Below are positions 60,901 through 64,000 of a stretch of DNA of 64,000 bases, piece by piece. Each line of letters starts with the position of its first letter. Position 1 is the first letter of the stretch. The notes under the pieces were generated by a model, which saw only the letters and a program-made list of their open reading frames with translations, did not search any database and was not told where the DNA came from. The DNA is from Antedon mediterranea (taxonomy: Eukaryota; Echinodermata; Crinoidea; Comatulida; Antedonidae), in assembly GCF_964355755.1 (NCBI RefSeq), contig NC_092680.1:5931001-5995000 (forward strand), written 5' to 3'. The translations under genes and the position numbers were made by a program.

Positions 60901-63393
60901 TCCAGCTATTGCTGATCATTAGGAACCCTCAGAGGTTCACAAGACAAACATTATACACAAGATGCTCTATATAAACAAAGTCTTAATTACAAGTCTTTGG
61001 GAGTGGAGTAATTTGGTCCTTAGAAAAAATCCTGACATGTGACGGGACTTGAACCCAGGACCCTTGGAGTGGTAGCCAAGCATCATAACCACCAAGCCAC
61101 TCCTTAAATAGAATATATAGACAAAACTTTAGTTGTCATATTCCATGCTATTTTCCTAGTCTGTTATTATGTACAAGTCTCTCTTATGTGATTGGATTGT
61201 TTTTTGGGTCATACAGTAGATGTTGATAAACAATATTGAATACTTTAATCTTGGAGATTATACATCCATGCTTTAATGCTATCAATAAAACATTGAATTT
61301 ACTGATGTGTCAAAAAAGTATTAAATATGTAAGTTGTATGGTTATTGAACCTTGGACAGTTATTAAAATATTATGATGCATTCACAAGTAATGCTAATTT
61401 GTCTTACAAAACTTGTAATTAAATATTTAATATTTAAACTTTCAACCAATGCCCATGCTTGGTCATTCTATCTCTTATAGCCTTATCTACACTATCAAGG
61501 TTTATGTTAAAAAAAATGTGATGTGCCCATATATGAACAGGATGATGTCATATCACTACCATATTTGGGCATATCACTACTATATTTGGGCACATCACAC
61601 ATTTTTCACTAGTTTGATAGTGTAGACAGAGCTTTCAAGTTCAAGTTAAATAAAACATTTATTTGTTCAATAATGACATATTAGAGCATTTATTTTGATA
61701 ATTATAAACTACCCTGGCCAATACATTGAAATTGAAAAAAATAGCAACTGTATTATATTACAGATACTACATCTGTTTATATATTGATCCAATTCTATCT
61801 AAACATGTTGGCAGTAGACATCATGTTTACTAAAACCTCTTTGTGGATGTGTATAAAAATTAAATGTTGCGGATAACTATAACAGCACATTTAAAGTTGG
61901 ATAATTATATTTGGATGAGATTATTTAAATGGTATAAATTTAAGAGAGTTCTTAATGTTTTAAATTTGGGTGTGAGTGTGACCCAGTTTAAATTGTAGAC
62001 TGTGTGACACTGCCTATAGCCACTAGGCACAATTCAGTACATATTAATCGTAAGTGGTGGTACCATGTTATCTTCTTATAACTAATACCTTAAATATCTA
62101 TTTCATTTCTTTCCTTACGCTGCTATACTAGTCCCGACTATGGACTCGATGGCAAAAGGTTATTATGAGGCTGACATTAATAAAAGTGTTTTTTATTTTA
62201 TATATTAAAAATGTTTTTATTTCAGTGTTATTGTATTAATATCAGATGTATTGTGAGATGTTTGGATTGTAGTGCTCAATGTTGCTGCCCCTATAAACAA
62301 ATTCTAAGCATAAATTGTAATAAAAATTGTTTTCTCCACAAAATAAATTGTTTTGATTTTGTCCCTCCTCTTTCAAGAGAGTATTTTTGTACCATCAGTC
62401 AAAATTTCAAATGTACTGTAGCTTAACCTTGGTAATTTGTGTTATTGTGATATATGTTTGATGTGTTTTATACTAATATAATTCCAAATTCAGTAATTTA
62501 CCTTTTTAAGTTTATCCGTGTCTTTTTTTTCAGCTTTCTCAGTGTGTTCTGTATTATTGTAAATGTTCATTATTTTCCTTTTATATTCTTGTCCTTCTGT
62601 CACTTTTTATCTATCTCGTTCTATTGTCTATTTTTGTAGTACTTTATTCTTGTTCCAATACAATTTCAAACACTAGTACAGTGTACACTGTATTAAGCTC
62701 TGTCTACACTATCAAACTAGTTTGACAACAAAAATGTGATGTTCCCAAATATGGTAGTGATATGCTCAAATATGGTAGTGATATGACATCATCATGTCCA
62801 TATATGGGAACATCACATGTTGTTGTTACATATAGTTTGGTAGCTACAGAGCTTTCCTGTATAGTGTAAATTACTGTGTAATTTTTACACGTTCCCTATC
62901 CGAAAAATATTTTATGTCACCTTTATCCTGGCCCTAAACTACATAATTTGAATCACTACAGTAACTGATGAGTGACGGTTAAGATTTCATTTAAATTAAT
63001 TGAGATAAAATATTTTCCTTCGAAGTCCATAATAAATGGCATGCCGATGCTTTTGTTCTTTTTTTGGTAAGATGTTGCGTTATTTCGTTGAATATAAATG
63101 CACTGTCAAACGTTTAAATATGTATTAATTTTGATTCCTTTGCAAATAATACTCACACCTCCCTGCTATCTTCGTTATTTTCTTTTTAAAGTGTGTTTTG
63201 TCTTAAAAGCTTTGCTGAATTCTGTAGCTGTATTGTGCTATTTGCTCATTCATGTGTTGTTGTAAATGGTTTAATCATTTATATTTAATTTGTTTGTGTC
63301 TTTTAGTCCCCAGATGGAGAGGAACAACCAAGTACAGAGGTTGACCTATCCATATCGATGGATAAAATTCGCGTATTGAACGCGGACACTCAG
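34726..63393 (+). CDS. APBA-like (X11/Mint): X11/Mint (APBA) adaptor homologue, 5' part of gene (exons 34726-37700, 40470-40698, 41243-41282, 57721-57866, 63307-63393)
   Basis: Homologue of the X11/Mint adaptors, which in other animals bind the APP cytoplasmic NPxY motif through a PTB domain and scaffold synaptic/trafficking proteins (Munc18, CASK) through the N-terminus and two C-terminal PDZ domains. The five exons join in frame (phases 2, 0, 1, 0) to 3,477 nt, 1,159 codons. Residues 1-~930 are acidic, Ser/Glu/Asp-rich and probably disordered. Residues ~940-975 resemble the CASK-binding segment of Mint1. Residues ~1092-1159 are the start of the PTB domain (YLGSTQLL, VRMQQAQEAV, TEVDL, LNADTQ), which matches X11 PTBs almost word for word. 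The rest of the PTB and the PDZ pair must lie beyond 64000. The family call is near certain for the PTB exons. Joining them to the 994-codon exon is inference from phase, order and the CASK-like segment. Codon 1 is the ATG in AAAATGGCC, 15 nt after a 3' splice site, so an untranslated upstream exon exists. Confidence 0.88.
38548..38555 (+). promoter_or_regulatory. TATA-box-like sequence in X11/Mint intron
   Basis: TATAAAAG in a locally CpG-rich patch (38,390-38,720) between exons 2 and 3. A donor-like ACTTAG|GTAATG lies at about 38,720. It could be an internal promoter with a non-coding first exon. A single motif match is weak evidence. Confidence 0.2.
39994..40380 (+). mobile_element. tRNA-headed SINE with an inverted-repeat pair around its head
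   Basis: A tRNA-like head at 40103-40175 (TAGTCGAATGGATTA; GGGGTTCGAATCCC) and a 3' end, TCCGAAATTCCTTAATTTG, shared with the SINE at 45255-45692. TCGTACATAAGTTGGGGACC at 39998 and its reverse complement at ~40268 bracket the head. The acceptor arms do not pair, so this is not a tRNA gene. Confidence 0.6.
40470..40698 (+). CDS. APBA-like (X11/Mint): X11/Mint exon 3
   Basis: 229 nt, acceptor ACTTGATAG|A and donor AGA|GTAAGT, phase 2 to 0. It completes Arg992 and continues KRELELARLRQRVTLPDDYD, so the charged helix begun at the end of exon 2 (RREEDDRRKKIAQDRIRR) runs on across the junction. This is good support for joining the two. The rest is acidic (QKEEEEETDEG) and ends in a Thr/Pro-rich linker (RPTPQAPDTMR). 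No named domain. A tRNA-derived SINE begins about 20 nt inside the following intron. Confidence 0.85.
40715..40860 (+). mobile_element. tRNA-derived SINE next to the exon 3 donor
   Basis: GTTATGATGCTAGGCTACCA, CTCCACTCCCAAAGACTTGT and GTAGAGCATCTTGTGCATGG match, in the same order, the SINE on the minus strand at 60886-61105. It begins ~20 nt after the X11/Mint exon 3 splice site. Confidence 0.75.
41243..41282 (+). CDS. APBA-like (X11/Mint): X11/Mint exon 4 (40-nt small exon)
   Basis: Acceptor AATGTTCTTTCAG|GCACC and donor GAAT|GTGAGT. It is open in the frame delivered by exon 3 (phase 0) and encodes APDLPVTTNKVKE plus one base. It ends in phase 1, exactly what the PTB exon at 57721 needs. 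The exon is too short to recognise by similarity, so the call rests on two good splice sites, frame and phase. Further small exons in the 16.4-kb intron cannot be excluded, but any of them would have to preserve phase 1. Confidence 0.7.
42560..42690 (-). mobile_element. tRNA-SINE body, truncated
   Basis: Reverse complement of the body at 16804-17022 (AATGAGACTTAGTTTATAAG; TTTATCCATCCTGTAATTGG; TGTTGGATGCATAT). The head is missing. Confidence 0.7.
45255..45692 (+). mobile_element. Chimeric 5S-tRNA SINE
   Basis: 5S-like head (ACACCGGTTCTCGTCAGATC, CCGAAGTTAAGCA, GGATGGGAGACCGTCTAG, CGGGTGCTGTA) runs directly into a second Pol III-like head with A box (TAGTGTAATGGTAATATC) and B box (TGTTCGAGGTTATC). 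The body (TCCTTAGGCAAGATGCTTTA) and a TACCTTTACCTTTACC tail follow. Confidence 0.78.
46542..46701. mobile_element. MITE family 1, copy 9
   Basis: Interior and right end (GATAGTGTAGACAGAGAT) intact, left end partly eroded (CACTATCTATCAAACTAG). Confidence 0.75.
47876..47936 (+). CDS. Candidate alternative first coding exon A of X11/Mint
   Basis: An ATG in the intron before the PTB exon opens MLRFVGPYVSVDYDVKIVVD and meets a consensus donor, GATG|GTAAGT, after 61 nt, leaving one base (phase 1). Joined to 57721 this reads ...KIVVD-A-RGPHDEAAL. The flanking sequence (47,500-47,940) is less AT-repetitive than the surrounding intron. Seen: ATG, open frame, strong donor, matching phase. Inferred: that it is transcribed and spliced to the PTB exon. 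No TATA box is obvious. By chance alone, an ATG-open-donor trio with the right phase is not rare in 16 kb. Confidence 0.45.
49914..50700. repeat. Three-copy degenerate tandem repeat (~190-290 bp)
   Basis: GTGCAATAGTACCTTTAAAA followed by TGGGA recurs at 49967, 50159 and 50448, each preceded by ACACAAAAATTAC and followed by CCAATCAAATTACAAG and AATACTATAGTTCAAA-like blocks. Confidence 0.88.
51532..51665. mobile_element. MITE family 1, copy 10
   Basis: Ends AACTCTGTCTACACTAT / GTGTAGACAGATCT with TTA-type flanks. Shorter interior (one ACTACCATATTTGG block). Confidence 0.8.
52057..52078 (+). CDS. Candidate alternative first coding exon B of X11/Mint
   Basis: ATG then DSIQKF and one base before donor TTTG|GTAAGA (22 nt, phase 1). 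Spliced to 57721 it would give MDSIQKF-A-RGPHDEAAL. Two upstream ATGs are unhelpful: 52037 stops after three codons, and 52052 ends in phase 0 and would be out of frame with the PTB exon. The sequence 51,930-52,050 is of ordinary complexity, with an AT-rich TATTAATAAA stretch about 100 nt upstream. This is the weakest of the three candidates because it is so short. Confidence 0.28.
52545..52862 (-). mobile_element. tRNA-derived SINE, long type
   Basis: Minus strand: head TGTGGCGCAGGGTGTTGG and B box GAGGTTCGAATCC. Then CTTAGGCAAGATACTTTACT (also in the SINE at 45255), TAAATAGGTACCCGG, and 3' end AGCGCTATATAAGAATGAAT with an ATT-rich tail. Full length, ~318 bp. Confidence 0.78.
53491..53642. 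mobile_element. MITE family 1, copy 11
   Basis: Left end AGCTCTTTCTACACTATC, interior GATGATGTCATATCACTACC; right end truncated at TTGTGTAG. Confidence 0.8.
55144..55213 (+). CDS. Candidate alternative first coding exon C of X11/Mint
   Basis: ATG (AACATGGCA) opens MAGKKHMLQLSVGKRYNVTC then FIA, followed by donor GCTG|GTAAGC; 70 nt, phase 1. Spliced to 57721 it reads ...CFIA-A-RGPHDEAAL, a short N-terminus directly on the PTB domain. An upstream ATG at 55131 starts an overlapping frame that stops at TAA within the exon and could lower translation. About 130 nt of higher-complexity sequence precedes it. Inferred first exon; no transcript evidence. Confidence 0.42.
55896..56053. mobile_element. 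MITE family 1, copy 12
   Basis: TTA on both sides; ends AGCTATGTCTACACTATC / GTGTAGACAGAGCT. Confidence 0.88.
56371..56529. mobile_element. MITE family 1, copy 13
   Basis: TTA on both sides; ends AGCTCTCTCTACACTATC / GTGTAGACAAAGCT. Opposite interior orientation to copy 12, only 318 bp away. Confidence 0.88.
57031..57181. mobile_element. MITE family 1, copy 14
   Basis: Ends AGCTCTATCTAATACTATC / GTGTAGACAGCT. Its left flank (56,950-57,030) is duplicated before copy 18 at 63,645-63,724. Confidence 0.85.
57721..57866 (+). CDS. APBA-like (X11/Mint): X11/Mint PTB-domain exon 1
   Basis: 146 nt, acceptor ATCTTCGTAG|CT and donor AAAG|GTGAGG, phase 1 to 0. It encodes (S/A)RGPHDEAALTKGIIYPAA, then YLGSTQLLTTKTPTKKVRMQ and QAQEAVGRIK. 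The G-I-I/L-(x)-A-x-YLGSTQLL and VRMxQAQEAV signatures are diagnostic of the first strand and helix of the X11/Mint PTB domain, which binds APP-family NPxY tails. Because this exon starts in phase 1, any upstream first coding exon must end with one base of a codon. Exon 4 and three candidate alternative first exons (47876, 52057, 55144) all do. Confidence 0.97.
57933..57961. repeat. AAT microsatellite
   Basis: (AAT)n run 67 nt after the PTB exon donor; gives false Asn/Ile runs. Confidence 0.95.
60640..60830 (+). mobile_element. SINE 3' body, truncated
   Basis: GCGCTGATTACTAGCTGCATTA, TCCATACGTGTTTGATCC and GCGCTATACTGTAAGAATGA followed by ATT repeats match the minus-strand SINE at 52545-52862 in body and tail; head absent. 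Confidence 0.65.
60886..61106 (-). mobile_element. tRNA-derived SINE, full copy
   Basis: Minus strand head GAGTGGCTTGGTGGTTATGA, B box GGGTTCAAGTCCC, body CTCCACTCCCAAAGACTTGT to GGATGGATCACCCTCATT. Best-preserved copy of the family also at 24066 and 40715. Confidence 0.85.
61479..61633. mobile_element. MITE family 1, copy 15
   Basis: Ends AGCCTTATCTACACTATC / GTGTAGACAGAGCT, interior GATGATGTCATATCACTACC. Confidence 0.83.
62696..62853. mobile_element. MITE family 1, copy 16
   Basis: TTA then AGCTCTGTCTACACTATC at left; right end eroded (GGTAGCTACAGAGCT). Confidence 0.85.
63307..63393 (+). CDS. APBA-like (X11/Mint): X11/Mint PTB-domain exon 2
   Basis: 87 nt, acceptor GTGTCTTTTAG|TCC and donor CAG|GTGAGA, phase 0 to 0. 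It encodes SPDGEEQPSTEVDL then SISMDKIRVLNADTQ, collinear with the family PTB segment (APEGESQPMTEVDLFIS...IKVLNADTQ). Vertebrate Mint1 has about 12 extra residues (MAQKLAKSRKKA) between the RIK ending the previous exon and this one; here the two exons abut directly and I found no exon for that insert in the intron. The next coding exon (the family's MMDH...ISYIADIG region) is not in the window. Confidence 0.97.
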
Positions 63394-63511
63394 GTGAGAT
63401 GCTTATATTCTTCTGTTTTGTATCATCATACACAGAGAGGCATGTTTTTCCAGTTCATTCATGTCAACATGACCATGTCTTTACTGCTTGGATTGAAGTA
63501 CACCAACATAA

Positions 63512-63628
63512 AGCTCTGTCTACACTATCAAATATTTTGACAAAAAAGTGTGATGTTCCCAAATATGGTAGTGATATGCTCAAATATGGTAGTGATATGA
63601 CATCATGTCCATATGGGCATAGCACACT
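63512..63628. mobile_element. MITE family 1, copy 17, truncated
   Basis: Left end AGCTCTGTCTACACTATC and both AATATGGTAGTGATATG blocks; the right arm is lost at about GGGCATAGCACAC. Starts 119 nt after the last PTB exon in the window. Confidence 0.78.
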
Positions 63629-63724
63629 ATACATCGCACATCGACTATAGTCGATTTTCGGTAATGTTTCTATAATTTTTAAAGTTAGGCACATTTCTAG
63701 ATATGTGTATGCCTATCTAAATAA

Positions 63725-63870
63725 AGCTCTGTCTATACTATCAAACTAATTTGACAAAATGTGCCCAAATATGGTAGTGATATGCTCAAATATGGAGGTG
63801 ATATGACATCATCATGTCCATGGGCATATCAATTTTTGTAAACATAATGTTTGATAGTGTAGACAAAGCT
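63725..63870. mobile_element. MITE family 1, copy 18
   Basis: Ends AGCTCTGTCTATACTATC / GTGTAGACAAAGCT. Left flank shared with copy 14. Confidence 0.85.
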
Positions 63871-64000
63871 TAAAAATATCTTAAAATCATACTTGGGTTG
63901 TTATAATTTGAAAGTGGGAAAAAAACTAGTTGATAATTCCTATGCACTCCAATAGACACTTTCTTTTGTAGATGCATCTTCCCCCAGTAAAATTTTAGAA

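Larger units (their letters stand above)
57867..63306 (+). other. 5.4-kb intron between the two PTB exons
   Basis: Contains the AAT microsatellite, a partial SINE body (58,640-58,760), SINEs at 60640 and 60886, MITE copies 15 and 16 and otherwise AT-rich DNA. No exon for the vertebrate Mint1 KLAKSRKKA insert was seen. Confidence 0.6.

Overview
This is eukaryotic (animal) genomic DNA. It is AT-rich, with short exons bounded by GT/AG sites, introns of up to 16 kb, and a dense load of MITEs and SINEs. The PTB-domain exons belong to the metazoan X11/Mint (APBA) family. Two SINE heads derive from a 5S rRNA of invertebrate-deuterostome type (ACCGGTTCTC...GATCACCGAAG). I infer an invertebrate deuterostome, possibly an echinoderm; the species is not determinable from the window.

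Layout. (1) 1-12.8 kb is mostly intergenic or intronic. It holds a possible terminal exon at 1844-2051, two tandem copies of a CpG-rich foldback element (5.1-8.5 kb), a 1.2-kb element with ~250-bp inverted repeats (8.5-9.7 kb), a 21-bp minisatellite split by a MITE (10.0-10.7 kb) and a 5S-headed SINE (11.5 kb). (2) 12.8-20.0 kb holds a minus-strand gene for a C3HC4 RING-finger/coiled-coil protein. I reconstructed ten exons (about 364 residues) with consistent phases. One exon ends inside a 13 x 59-bp tandem array, so every array unit carries a copy of that exon's 5' splice site. (3) 20.0-34.7 kb holds a promoter-like patch near 21.6 kb (CRE plus a YY1-like ATGGCC motif), then repeat-rich sequence that is probably intron 1 of the next gene. 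(4) 34.7 kb to the right edge is a plus-strand X11/Mint homologue, cut off by the window. A 2,975-nt coding exon encodes an acidic disordered N-terminus with a CASK-binding-like segment. Two further exons follow (40.5 and 41.2 kb), then a 16.4-kb intron, then two PTB-domain exons (57.7 and 63.3 kb). The rest of the PTB and both expected PDZ domains lie outside.

The most interesting observations are: (a) three candidate alternative first coding exons (47.9, 52.1, 55.1 kb) inside the 16.4-kb intron, all ending in phase 1 as the PTB exon requires, which would make short Mint isoforms lacking the acidic/CASK-binding half; (b) the RING-gene minisatellite that multiplies an exon-intron junction; (c) a chimeric 5S-tRNA SINE; (d) about 18 copies of one TTA-flanked MITE family, one split by a foldback insertion and two sharing flanking sequence.

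Gene functions rest on motif recognition and recalled family knowledge. No database search was possible.
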